A DNA stretch of 64,000 nt, taken from positions 1 through 64,000 of the forward strand of contig CBDCZR010000027.1 in assembly GCA_965224535.1 (NCBI GenBank), given 5' to 3'. Shown piece by piece: positions 54,292 through 63,056 of this stretch. Below the pieces are notes generated by a model. That model searched no databases. It saw only the letters and a program-made list of their open reading frames with translations, and was not told the DNA's origin. Positions within the stretch are counted from its first letter, which is position 1; every line of letters starts with the position of its first letter. Both the position numbers and the translations under genes were made by a program. This DNA is from JBCDHN01 sp965224535 (GTDB lineage Bacteria; Verrucomicrobiota; Verrucomicrobiia; Verrucomicrobiales; DEV007).

Positions 54292-54525
54292 ATGGCGGTG
54301 AACCTGGAATACGCGCCCGAACTTACGTTTGCCTGCGATTCCGGGGTGGAGTTCCTCGCCAACGCCAATTTGCAGCGCTACCTATTTGCTAGGGTATGCC
54401 CTGGTCCGCTGGTCATTTGGATGACGGAATTGTTAGAGCGCGCTTTTGTGAAGCAGGCGCCTGATCTTTGGCATTGGTGCAGCCATAGGTTTGACTTCCG
54501 AACCGAGGGGAAAGTAGCTGATTGA
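54292..54525 (+). pseudogene. Second relic of the AAA-partner gene
   Basis: It reads VNLEYAPELTFACDSGVEFL, ARVCPGPLVIWMTELLERAF and VKQAPDLWHWCSHRFDF, matching about residues 115-190 of the protein at 49720 with substitutions. The ends are degraded. So two damaged copies of the gene flank the transposase region. Confidence 0.7.
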
Positions 54526-54843
54526 AAACTAGGGGATCTTGACCTTTTACGTACAGTTGCCCCCATTTGCCCACCCCATTTTTTCTTCGCAAAATGCCCG
54601 GGAACGCAACCGTCTGACGCTTACCCAAAGAACCAGCGCGGCGTGGTCGATGGCCGGGCAATGCGAAGCAGGCCAGCGTATTGCAGGATCCGGACCTTCA
54701 AACCGAGATTGAAAACGTCCTGGATGACCCCGCCAGTTGGTTGGATGATCCCAATCTTCTTTTCTGCATTCTTGGTGCCCCCCAACGAAGTCCTTGCTCC
54801 TCGTCCTCAGCCAGACATCATATTTTTCTTTAGCAACCCGACT
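54526..54843. other. Intergenic, no feature recognised
   Basis: Mixed composition with several overlapping chance ORFs. No repeat, hairpin or gene was supported. Confidence 0.4.
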
Positions 54844-55116
54844 CTATTCGCTTTCATACCTGCGAAGAACGCAAGAATCGCACTGGCGACAATACAGATT
54901 ATAATCCCGCTTATCTATTCCTGTGGCGAATTGGAATTGAAAACCACAACTTGGACAGGTCATCTGGTAGGTGAAAATGGATCGTAGTGCCGCTTTCACC
55001 TTCACTGCATCTTTCTCTGCCACTGCAGAAATTAGTTCTAAATTGTTTGCTGGTTGCGCCTTAGCAATAAGCTGCCAAAGCCTTGGATCTTCGGAGTCAG
55101 AAGGGTTGAATGCCAT
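54844..55116 (-). CDS. Small zinc-ribbon-like protein
   Basis: A 90-residue protein. The N-terminal half is helical (DPRLWQLIAKAQPANNLELI). The C-terminal half has two Cys pairs, CPSCGF and CRQCDSC, a probable zinc ribbon. Function unknown. It lies 88 nt after the TPR pseudogene end on the same strand, in lower-GC DNA. Confidence 0.5.
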   Translation of the reverse strand: MAFNPSDSEDPRLWQLIAKAQPANNLELISAVAEKDAVKVKAALRSIFTYQMTCPSCGFQFQFATGIDKRDYNLYCRQCDSCVLRRYESE

Positions 55117-55204
55117 TAAAAGATCTTCTCAAGTAGGATCTAGCCTTGTCAACCTAAGAATCTGCAATCAACCCCCTTTTGAATTGAGCGGTTCGGTAGT
55201 TCCT

Positions 55205-55828
55205 TTAGAAAATATCAAGAAATTCGTTGCGAAGCACCTCGTAGTTCGCAGCCACAGCCAACGTGTCGGGATGGTTAGGCCCAAAGCTAGCGTTGAAGAT
55301 ATGCAAGGCCCTGAGCATCAATGGTTCAGCTTCGGCCAGTTTCTTCTTAGAGTAAAGTAATTGTGCCAAATTGTTCAGGCTTCGCGCAACGAGAGGATGT
55401 TCAGGCCCGTAGGTCTCCAAGTTAATGGCCCAGGCGCGACGCATTAGTGGTTCGGCCTCGTCCAGATTGTTCGTGTCGAACAGCAACTGCGCCAAGTTGC
55501 CTAGGGCTGTGGCGACTTTCGGATGCTGGTTCCCCAGGGATCTTTCGAATATTGTCACGACACGGCGCATGAGCGGTTCAGCCTCTTTCAACCGCTTCGC
55601 GGCTAGAAACAACACCGCCAGATTGTTGAGATCGCGCGCGACGTCGGGGTGCTCCTCTCCGAAAGACTGTTCATCAATGTCCAGTGCGCGGCGCATCAGA
55701 GGCTCGGCTTCCACCATCCGGTTTGTAGCGTAAAGCAACTCCGCCAAGGTATTGAGATCGCGGGCGACATCCGGATGAGAGGAGCAGTAGGATTGTTCGC
55801 TGATGGCTAGTGCACGGCGCACCAAAGT
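55205..55828 (-). pseudogene. Severed TPR C-terminus of the TIR-NB-ARC gene
   Basis: The frame continues directly from the amber codon at 55831-55829. It encodes five more 42-residue kinesin-light-chain-type TPRs (ALDIDEQSFGEEHPDVARDL, LNNLAVLFLAAKRLKEAEPL) and ends ANYEVLRNEFLDIF, a normal family end. Removing the stop would give one protein of about 995 residues. A TTG or GTG restart just after the stop is possible. Confidence 0.7.
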
Positions 55829-58192
55829 CTATGCCTCCACCATTCGGTTCGTAGCGTTGAGAAACCCAGCTAAGTTATTGAGGCGAAGAGCTACCTTGGG
55901 ATGTTCAGGGCCATAGGATTTTTCGTCGATGGTCAACGCTCGCTGAAATAAGGACCCAACCTCCGACAGACGGTTTGTGGCGTAAAACAATAGAGCCAGA
56001 TTGTTGAGATCTCGGGCCACTTCGGGGTGATCGGAACCGTAATACTGCTCGTCGATTTCCAGAGCGCGGCGCATCAAGGGCTCGGCCTCTTCCAGTCGGT
56101 TGGTGGTCTGCAACAACTGCGCCAAGTTGTTAAGGCATTCGGCGACCCTAGGGTGATTGCGCCCAAAGCACTGTAGGTTAATTTCCAAAGCGCGGCGCAT
56201 CAAAGGCTCAGCCTCAACTAGTCGGTTGGTTGCCTTCAACAACTGTGCCAAGTTGTTAAGGTTCCTGGCGACGTTGGGGTGTTCAGGGCCGAAGGAGGTT
56301 TCGTCGATCGCCAGCGCCCGGTGCATCAGGGGTTCGGCGCGTGTCCATTCGGCGAGATTTCTCCAGTATTGGCCCGCCTGATTGAGCAGCCAGGCGGCAT
56401 CGGGATGTTTCTTCTCGTCCCACCATGCGGCAAGCGCGTCGAAGGGCTCCAGTTCCCAGCGGTCTTCCTGCCAACCCGTGGCGTTTTGCAACCCGGTGTC
56501 CGTAGCCTTCACATGCGCCTCAAGGTTCTCTACAAGGACGCCGCGATCCTCCCGTAATTCATGTTCCAGCACCCGGCTCAACAACCGGTGAACCGCGACG
56601 ACGCGCGGCTCCGAGCTTGGCTGAAATAGCCTCATGCCAACTATTGCGCGGACCAGATCGCTCCAGGTATCGCCTTGGCCCGCCTCTGCTTCCCCTTGTA
56701 ACTCCGGATGAATCTCCCCGGCAATGACCCGCAACCAAGGCAACGCCACCGCGTCCGGCGCGAGCAGGGCGGCGACTTGGAGGACGGTGCGAGCGGGTGC
56801 GTCGAGACGTTGCAAGGTCGGACGAATCGTGGCGGCAACTTCGCGGAGCTGGGACATGCCGTCTTCGATGCCGCCGCCGGCCAGATCGGCTCGGAGCAAT
56901 TCAAGGTAGGCGCGTGGTTCAACAGCAAATTGGGGTTCGGCGACGCGGGCATCGTTTTGGCCGAGATACACCGCTGCGGTCTCAACCGCGAGGGTAAGGC
57001 CGTCAAGCAACTCCACGATTTCACCGGCGGCGGCTTCACGGTCGGCGGAAGCGAAGGTTCGATCCGGCTGGTAGCCGCGGATGAGGTCGATCGCCTCAGG
57101 TTCGGGGAGTTTGTCCAGGTCGATGGGTTGGATGGCCGCGTCGGCATCGGCAAATTCGCTTGGCGCGAGCCGGGTGGTGAAGAGAAGCCGTAGCCAGGGC
57201 TGATCCTTGACGGTCGCCATCTGATTGGGAGCGAGGAGGGCAGGTTGGTCCACGTTGTCGAGCAGGAAGAGGGCGGGGCCACGTTGGCTCAGGTTTGCGA
57301 AAACGCGGCGTACGGCAAGGGCTGGGTCCAGCTTTTCCTCTACGGTCAGTTCGATGCCGAGGTCGTGAACCGAGTTGCGGATGACGAAGACGAGGTTGGT
57401 TTGACTTTCGCAACGCAAAATCCAGGCGCCACCGGGAAAGGCGTCGGCCTCGCGCTCGGCGAAGGCGAGGGCCAAGGCGGTTTTGCCGATGCCGCCGACG
57501 CCGATGAGCCCAACTGGCTTTGTGGATTGTTCGGACGACGCTTCGATTAGCGCCGAGCGCAGCCGATTCATCTCCGGCTCGCGGCCGACAAAATGGGGAT
57601 TGGCCCAGCCGAGGTTACCGCTTCGCTCTCGGTTTTGCGCGAGCAAACGCAGCCGCTGGGCCACGTGTTCGGTGAGATTTTGGAGTTCGGCGCGCGCTCC
57701 CTCCGTCTGGAACCCGGCAGCTCCGCCCTGTTCCCAATCGTGGCATTTAATGTGGAAGCGCTGGAGCAATTCGCCTTTCAGCCGCCGCAGTAATTCCCGG
57801 TCCTCCGGCATGTCGAGCTTCTCTAGCGTCACAAACCAGAGACATGCCGCGCCCTGGCCGCTCAGGCCGCGATCGAGTTCGTGTTTGCACCACTCTTCCC
57901 ATTCCCAGCGGCAGGCCTGGCTCCGCAAATAGCTACGGGTCAGGCAGACGATGAGGAAGCGGGAACTGCGCAGGGCGCGGTGGCAGCGGACTTTCCAATC
58001 GTCGAAATCGCGGATGTCCTCGCGGTCGAAGAAGATTTCCAGGTCGCGATGGAAGCGTTTCCGGAAATCCGCTTCCAGTTCGTCGTGCAACCGAGAGACG
58101 AAAGCGGCCACGGCTTCGCGCGACGTCCCGTCGTCGTCAGCCTGATGGGCATAGGAAACTTTAAGCCTAACCCAATCCTCGCCATTCTCCAC
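55829..58192 (-). CDS. TIR - NB-ARC - TPR immune-type receptor, ended by an amber codon
   Basis: 787 residues from a tentative GTG 58192. The TIR-like domain (about 8-140) reads VSYAHQADDDGTSREAVAAF, LEIFFDREDIRDFDDWKVRC and CRWEWEEWCKHEL. NB-ARC: P-loop LIGVGGIGKTALALAFAER, Walker B PALFLLDNVDQP, RLLFTTRLAPSEF and a GLPLA-like LLDGLTLAVETAA. TPR units of 42 residues follow from about 630. The frame ends VEA-TAG where relatives continue EAEPLMRRAL. STAND receptors of this layout act in bacterial immunity. The TIR homology begins almost at the start, and no ATG fits; the 5' end overlaps the divergent ATP-grasp gene by 48 nt, so the start may be altered. Confidence 0.8.
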   Translation of the reverse strand: MENGEDWVRLKVSYAHQADDDGTSREAVAAFVSRLHDELEADFRKRFHRDLEIFFDREDIRDFDDWKVRCHRALRSSRFLIVCLTRSYLRSQACRWEWEEWCKHELDRGLSGQGAACLWFVTLEKLDMPEDRELLRRLKGELLQRFHIKCHDWEQGGAAGFQTEGARAELQNLTEHVAQRLRLLAQNRERSGNLGWANPHFVGREPEMNRLRSALIEASSEQSTKPVGLIGVGGIGKTALALAFAEREADAFPGGAWILRCESQTNLVFVIRNSVHDLGIELTVEEKLDPALAVRRVFANLSQRGPALFLLDNVDQPALLAPNQMATVKDQPWLRLLFTTRLAPSEFADADAAIQPIDLDKLPEPEAIDLIRGYQPDRTFASADREAAAGEIVELLDGLTLAVETAAVYLGQNDARVAEPQFAVEPRAYLELLRADLAGGGIEDGMSQLREVAATIRPTLQRLDAPARTVLQVAALLAPDAVALPWLRVIAGEIHPELQGEAEAGQGDTWSDLVRAIVGMRLFQPSSEPRVVAVHRLLSRVLEHELREDRGVLVENLEAHVKATDTGLQNATGWQEDRWELEPFDALAAWWDEKKHPDAAWLLNQAGQYWRNLAEWTRAEPLMHRALAIDETSFGPEHPNVARNLNNLAQLLKATNRLVEAEPLMRRALEINLQCFGRNHPRVAECLNNLAQLLQTTNRLEEAEPLMRRALEIDEQYYGSDHPEVARDLNNLALLFYATNRLSEVGSLFQRALTIDEKSYGPEHPKVALRLNNLAGFLNATNRMVEA

Positions 58193-59203
58193 CGGGATGA
58201 CCCGATGGGCGACGGGGAGTACGAACACGGCGAACTTCTCGCCGCCTGCCGCCGCCGCGGGATATTCTCGGTCCCGGTCGATCCGAACGCCATCGTGATT
58301 CAGGCCGGTTGTGACGGTGGCGAGGACTCCTGGAGTGTCCGGGGCAAAGCCGGCCCGAGGCCTGACTTTTTCCTGAACCGGCTCGGCGCAATTACCGGCC
58401 GGCAGGATCTGGCGGTGATGCGGCAATTGGAAACCACGGGCGTCCGCGTGGTCAATTCCAGCGCGGCGACCGAGACGGCCACCGACAAAATGCGGGCGCA
58501 TCTGCGGCTGGAAGAGTGCGGCGTGCCGACGGTGCCAACGCTTTGCTTCGATCCGCGCGTTCATGATGCGGACGGCTTCATAAAAGCGGTGAAGCAGCGC
58601 CTCCCCGGAGGGCAGGGCTACGTGATGAAGCGTAGCCTGGAGGCGACCCGCGGGAACGGCGTCTATTCGCGGCGGATGGATGACGCGGCGCTGGGGGCGA
58701 ATCTGGAGTTTCTGGCCGGGACGGGCGATGTGCCGATTTTGGTGCAATCGTTCGTGGGCGATCCGCGGGCGCACCGGGACTATCGGGTGTTGGTCGTGGG
58801 TGGGGAGGCGATCGATTGCGCGGAGCGGTGGATCGAGCGGAACGAAATGGGCAACGGAAACGGGCACATAGAAGGCGCAGTGGATGAGGTGTGCACGAAT
58901 TACTCGGTCCACGGAAACGCCCGCGGATGTGAGCTGGACGACGAGAGCAAAGAGGTCGCTCTCGCGGCTACGGCGGCGTTGGGACTGGACATCGGTGGCG
59001 TTGACGTGATTCCCACGGCTCGAGGGGCTCTGGTGATCGAGGTGAATACGGCGCCGGGGTTCGATCTCCACGATGACCTGCGCCAGGACGGGACGAAAGT
59101 TGCCGACGACATCATCGCCTGCGTCCTGGGCGAGCCGGTGGGCCGTCCTGCTGGCGCGGGACGGGTGAATCTTCCGCTGGTTGCTCTCCAGGGCATCAGC
59201 TAA
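58145..59203 (+). CDS. ATP-grasp ligase (RimK/glutathione-synthetase-like)
   Basis: A 352-residue cytoplasmic ATP-dependent carboxylate ligase. The ATP-grasp fold shows VNSSAATETATDKMRAHLRL, GYVMKRSLEATRGNGVYSRR, PILVQSFVGDPRAHRDYRVL, VVGGEAIDCAERWIERNEMG and the metal-binding end VDVIPTARGALVIEVNTAPG. Members form peptide or amide bonds on amino acids, peptides or proteins. ATG 58145 lies at the divergent junction with the TIR gene; ATG 58202 is an alternative. A small membrane protein follows after 24 nt. No RiPP-like precursor was recognised. Confidence 0.87.
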   Translation: MGIGNFKPNPILAILHRDDPMGDGEYEHGELLAACRRRGIFSVPVDPNAIVIQAGCDGGEDSWSVRGKAGPRPDFFLNRLGAITGRQDLAVMRQLETTGVRVVNSSAATETATDKMRAHLRLEECGVPTVPTLCFDPRVHDADGFIKAVKQRLPGGQGYVMKRSLEATRGNGVYSRRMDDAALGANLEFLAGTGDVPILVQSFVGDPRAHRDYRVLVVGGEAIDCAERWIERNEMGNGNGHIEGAVDEVCTNYSVHGNARGCELDDESKEVALAATAALGLDIGGVDVIPTARGALVIEVNTAPGFDLHDDLRQDGTKVADDIIACVLGEPVGRPAGAGRVNLPLVALQGIS

Positions 59204-59227
59204 CCGGAATCCTCAGCCAGCACACTC

Positions 59228-59491
59228 ATGAAAACGATGGAAACGTTGACGGCAACCGCGGCGCCTCGGGTTGCGAAACCGGCTCCAGTGAGGGGCATCA
59301 TGACACAGCAACAAAAAGCCTTCCTCAAAAAACTAACCCTCCTGGTAGCAATGATGGCCTGCACATTTAGCGTCCTCTGGGTGGAAAGCGGGCGGCCGGG
59401 GCACAGCGCACAGATGGCGGCGATCATTGGGCCAGTGAAATCGTTGGTCGTCGGAATCCACGCCTTGGTTTGGCGTTGGGTTTTGGGTTAA
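59228..59491 (+). CDS. Small membrane protein after the ATP-grasp gene
   Basis: An 87-residue protein. A polar N-terminus (ETLTATAAPRVAKPAPVRG) precedes a membrane helix (about 35-52, LTLLVAMMACTFSVLWV) and a second hydrophobic stretch (about 65-86). An internal ATG (residue 25, 59300) is an alternative start. Close spacing suggests co-transcription with the ligase. No family recognised. Confidence 0.55.
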   Translation: MKTMETLTATAAPRVAKPAPVRGIMTQQQKAFLKKLTLLVAMMACTFSVLWVESGRPGHSAQMAAIIGPVKSLVVGIHALVWRWVLG

Positions 59492-59505
59492 ATCGTTAAA
59501 TCCGA

Positions 59506-59556
59506 CCGCGGGAAGGTGCGGCTCCACGCGTGAAAGCCGCACCTTCCCATCCGCGG
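59506..59556. repeat. REP-like hairpin, 14-bp stem
   Basis: Arms 59510-59523 (GGGAAGGTGCGGCT) and 59535-59548 are perfect reverse complements with an 11-nt loop; an outer CCGCG/CGCGG pair extends it with a bulge. It directly precedes the 21-nt-period array, as the hairpin at 8965 precedes its array. Confidence 0.75.
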
Positions 59557-59567
59557 CCTACGGCCTG

Positions 59568-59798
59568 AAAACGGAGATTAGAGGTCCGAATGTGGCAATT
59601 GGAAGTTGGAAACTCGAAATTGGAAGTTGGAGGCCTGATTTTCGGCGCTCGAGACCGAACTTTCGATGTTCGAGATTCCAGATTTAACGTTCGAAACTCC
59701 AATTTTCACGTTCGAGATAAAGATCCCAACCTCCGAAACGAGAATTAATGCGGCTGAAACTCAAATTTGGGCCTTTGAGACGAATTTCGACTGCTGCA
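59568..59798. repeat. Degenerate 21-nt-period tandem array, 11 units
   Basis: Units start every 21 nt from 59568 (59568, 59589, 59610, 59631 and so on). The shared core is A-AC-C-AATTT-A-GTTCG, for example AAACTCCAATTTTCACGTTC at 59694. On the + strand this gives a 7-residue period (FETPIFT, FEIKIPT, SETRINA, AETQIWA). No start or stop pattern supports a real gene. The rest of 59492-60014 holds only the hairpin and nothing else recognised. Confidence 0.8.
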
Positions 59799-60014
59799 AT
59801 GCAAATGATGAATTTTCGAAAAATTATGGTGCGGTGTTGCGAAATCTCCCGCTCAAGGCTGAGCACCAAATTAAAGTGCCTGGCTATTTTGTAATCACTT
59901 TGCTGAAGAGCATAGCCAGGTAGGGAATTTATGTGACGCCCAGTATATCATGACGCGATTCCGCGAGACCTTTGTTTGCTGTGGCCGGTCGAAGCGGGTA
60001 CCTTCGCCTCCATC

Positions 60015-60512
60015 GTGAACGTCATCACCCACGGACTCGCTCCCGTCGTCATCGCCGCCACCGCCAACGTCATTTGGACCCATCGCCACGGCGAATCGCT
60101 CCTGCGCAGGCGGCATTTTTGGGCCATTGGGCTGGCCGGCGCGGCTCCGGACCTGCTCCACCCGCACTTGAGCCTGGATGCGCGGCTGAGCAGTTGGACG
60201 CACAACATTTGGTTTCTGCTAGGGCTGATTCCGGTCGCGTTTTGGATCGCTAAACGCTGGATTCCGACCCGAAAACGACTGACAGCATGGTTGATGGTCT
60301 CTGCCTGCGCGCTGCACCTGTTTTGCGACGGAATTGCCGGTGGAATTGCCTGGGCCTATCCGTTTTCTGGCGCTGAATTCGTCGAAATTGGCCGTTATTT
60401 CATCAGCCCGCGGCATTGGCCGTGGTTGGACGTTGGCTGCGTGTTGGCGATCTATTTTCTGTTCCGGGTGGTCGATCTGCGCAATGCGGCGCGGCCGCGC
60501 CGGTGCGCGTAG
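60015..60512 (+). CDS. DUF457/YdjM-like inner-membrane protein
   Basis: 165 residues from GTG 60015 (VNVITHGLAPVVIAATANVI). Four to five membrane segments. His/Asp motifs at helix ends, NVITHG near the start and GAAPDLLHPHLSLDARLSSW and WTHNIWF in the middle, match membrane-bound metal-dependent hydrolases of the YdjM/DUF457 family. Activity in this family is poorly defined; phospholipid or undecaprenyl hydrolysis is only a guess. A TTG at 59976 is a weaker start. Confidence 0.7.
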   Translation: MNVITHGLAPVVIAATANVIWTHRHGESLLRRRHFWAIGLAGAAPDLLHPHLSLDARLSSWTHNIWFLLGLIPVAFWIAKRWIPTRKRLTAWLMVSACALHLFCDGIAGGIAWAYPFSGAEFVEIGRYFISPRHWPWLDVGCVLAIYFLFRVVDLRNAARPRRCA

Positions 60513-60541
60513 AGTCCGGCTTGAAGGCCATATTTCGCCGG

Positions 60542-62935
60542 TTAGCCTCCCCGATTGCCCAACCGCCGCAAAGGCTCGCCAGCGTCCTCAGCCTCAATAA
60601 ACGCGATGGTGTCCAGCAGTTGCTGACGGCGCTTGTGGCCTCTCGATTTCGGGTTGGCCGCTTCCTCTGCCAGCTTGCGTAACGCCGGAAGCTGGGATTT
60701 CGCCGCGCCGCCGTAGAGTTTGAGAACTTTCAATCCGCGGTCCAGCCGGCGATCCGCGCCCCAGCGCTCGAATTCGATCAGTTTCAGGCACAGCGGTAGC
60801 CCCTCGGCGATGCGATTCTTCGCCAGCACCTCCAATCCGACCATGCGCACGCCGTCCGAAAACATGACGCCGCTGGGCGATTGCTCGACGATGGCGCGGT
60901 GAACCGCGGGCAGCAGCGGCTCGATTTCCGCGGGCGTAAGCTGGCGGTAGACCGTTTGAACTGCGCCGCGGGCGCGGCCGTCCTCATTTTGCAGCACGGC
61001 GCGGGCCGCTTGCAGCAGCAAATCGCGATCCACGTCCGCGATGGAACGGCCAATCAGCCCCCGGCGCTGGTCGAACAAGGCGAAGGCGAGAAACCGCTGG
61101 ATGTGGCCGCGCGGATCTTGCGCGTTAGGCGGCTCCGCAACCAACTTGAGCAAATCCGGGATGGCGGCGCGGGCCGGTTCGCCGATTCCCGCGAGCGCTT
61201 CGGCGGCTTGGGCGCGAAGCCAAAGCTCATCGTGGCGGAGGAGTTTGGTTAGGGAGGGGACGGCCGGAGCACCACGTTGGCCCAGTTGCTCCAGCGCCGC
61301 GCAGGCGCCGAATTTAGCGTCGAGAGGGCCGTTTTCCAGCATCGCGACGAGTTTCGGCGCAAAATCGCCCTCCTTCTTGGCCAGGGCGATGGCCGAACGC
61401 TCGCGAATAACCGGAGACCAGCTTTTCAGCCCGTCGAAGAGTTGCTCCGCGATCTTCGCATCGTAAGCCAGGTCCGCCTTCGTCGCCGGCATCCAGCCGC
61501 GGCCGGCTTCGATAAGCGCGTCGACTTCAGCGCGAGAAATCTGCTCGGCGCCGGACTTTGCGCCGGTAAAACGCGTCTTTTTCGCCGCAATTGCGTAGCC
61601 CAGCAGGTAGGCGCCGGTGCAATCCCAGCCGCGGTAGCTGTGCTCCCCGCCGGTGGCCGCCGGCTTGCCGAGAAAGTCGAACGAAAAGTCCGCTTTGCGC
61701 GCCAAATCCAGCAACCACGCGGTTTCCGCGATCCACGCGCCGGTTGCCTGCGGACCCAGGCGCGAAACGCCGGGCAGCGCCCACAGCATGTTGAAGTAGT
61801 TGCCGGTGTGGCCACTTTCGCGCTCGATTCCGTAGGAACTCGTCCCCATTCGACTGAAAAACGCGGTCGCTTCGGCATCGTCCAGCAAATCGAACATGAC
61901 CGCCGCGGCGGAGGCTTTGCCGTTGTCGTCGTGCATCTGCAACCACGGATGATGGTCGCCGTAGGGGATCGCGCCCTTGCCGACGTACCAACGCAGAAAC
62001 GCGCGGCTGCGCTCGATCGCCTCGTTCACCTTGGGGTAGTCGACGCCGGCCTCACGGGCGACGATTAGCGACGTGGTTAGGCTCAAACCCACCTGATTCA
62101 TGGCTCCGTAGCCGCGCAAAATGCCGTTGTGCTCGTAGGCGAAACGGTGTCCCCAGGTGCCGACGTGGCTTTGGCCGTTGGCGATCGAAATGGACAGCGT
62201 TTCCAGGTTCGGGCGTACGGATTCGTCGCCAGTGACGAGCAAATATTCGGCCAAAAACAGGTTCACCCAGCCGCTGGGCCACGAATGCAGGCCGTCGTTG
62301 ATTTGGTAGGCGGAAGCCCAGGCGGCCTCTTCTTTCACCAGCGGCAAATAGGTCTCATCGCCGCTGGCCAGCAGCGCCAGCGCGTTGAGCGAGCGCTGGA
62401 TCGGGTTGCCGCGTTTGTCCGGATTTTGGCGCATGCGCTCGGCCAACGCCGCGCAGCCGCGTTCGAAGATTTGGCGCGATTTCGGGCAATCGTAGGGCGC
62501 AGTCGGGCCGTAGGCGCCCAGGACTTGGAGTTGCAGCGTCACCGGCTCGCGTTTGCCCTTTCGCCAGCGGATCAGGCTGAGCTTGCCGTCCTTCGCCTCG
62601 GCGGCGGTGATCGCTTTAGCCAGCGAAATCCGCGCATCGGCGGAAAAATCGGCGTTGAGGCCCAAAATGACGTCGCCTTCGGCCAATTTGCCGGCCGCGG
62701 GCGAATTTTGGCTAACGCCGGTGATAAGAATTTGTCGTGAATCGGTGGATTCGCCCCGCCACGCATAAACCCAGCCGCGTGCGCCGGTTGGCCCCAAATT
62801 CCAGTCATGCGGTGCCTTTTCCGGCAAAGTGTCCCCGGCGGTGAAGTCGGGAATCGGAGGTTTTGGCGCGGCGAAGGCAAATCCGCCGGCAAGCGAGGCG
62901 GCAAGGAACAACGAGAGCGTGGCTTTGGATTTCAT
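60542..62935 (-). CDS. Secreted PDZ - helical toroid - HEAT repeat protein (DUF6288-like)
   Basis: A 797-residue exported protein. Signal peptide residues 1-22. A PDZ-like domain (about 45-130) contains ITGVSQNSPAAGKLAEGDVI. The centre (about 150-480) is rich in Trp, His and Gly (GQSHVGTWGHRFAYEHNGIL, GDHHPWLQMHDDNGKASAAA, ESGHTGNYFNMLWALPGVSR), typical of an alpha-alpha toroid as in DUF6288 proteins. The C-terminal third is HEAT-like (ACAALEQLGQRGAPAVPSLT, ALAGIGEPARAAIPDLLKLV). Known mainly from Planctomycetota and Verrucomicrobiota; no proven function. No partner gene is adjacent. Confidence 0.82.
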   Translation of the reverse strand: MKSKATLSLFLAASLAGGFAFAAPKPPIPDFTAGDTLPEKAPHDWNLGPTGARGWVYAWRGESTDSRQILITGVSQNSPAAGKLAEGDVILGLNADFSADARISLAKAITAAEAKDGKLSLIRWRKGKREPVTLQLQVLGAYGPTAPYDCPKSRQIFERGCAALAERMRQNPDKRGNPIQRSLNALALLASGDETYLPLVKEEAAWASAYQINDGLHSWPSGWVNLFLAEYLLVTGDESVRPNLETLSISIANGQSHVGTWGHRFAYEHNGILRGYGAMNQVGLSLTTSLIVAREAGVDYPKVNEAIERSRAFLRWYVGKGAIPYGDHHPWLQMHDDNGKASAAAVMFDLLDDAEATAFFSRMGTSSYGIERESGHTGNYFNMLWALPGVSRLGPQATGAWIAETAWLLDLARKADFSFDFLGKPAATGGEHSYRGWDCTGAYLLGYAIAAKKTRFTGAKSGAEQISRAEVDALIEAGRGWMPATKADLAYDAKIAEQLFDGLKSWSPVIRERSAIALAKKEGDFAPKLVAMLENGPLDAKFGACAALEQLGQRGAPAVPSLTKLLRHDELWLRAQAAEALAGIGEPARAAIPDLLKLVAEPPNAQDPRGHIQRFLAFALFDQRRGLIGRSIADVDRDLLLQAARAVLQNEDGRARGAVQTVYRQLTPAEIEPLLPAVHRAIVEQSPSGVMFSDGVRMVGLEVLAKNRIAEGLPLCLKLIEFERWGADRRLDRGLKVLKLYGGAAKSQLPALRKLAEEAANPKSRGHKRRQQLLDTIAFIEAEDAGEPLRRLGNRGG

Positions 62936-63056
62936 GACGGCGGCAACCAGACATGGCCTGGCAAAAGGTCAACAGGCGGTTCGTGCAATAGCGGCGGCGA
63001 GGCCAAGGCGGATCATGCCGCCAAGATTTCCCCCAAAAAACTGAAAACTTGGATCT

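Noticed and set aside
59666..59923. 85-residue ORF MFEIPDLTFETPI...
   Set aside because: It coincides with the 21-nt array and has no ribosome-binding site; the heptad pattern follows from the DNA period.
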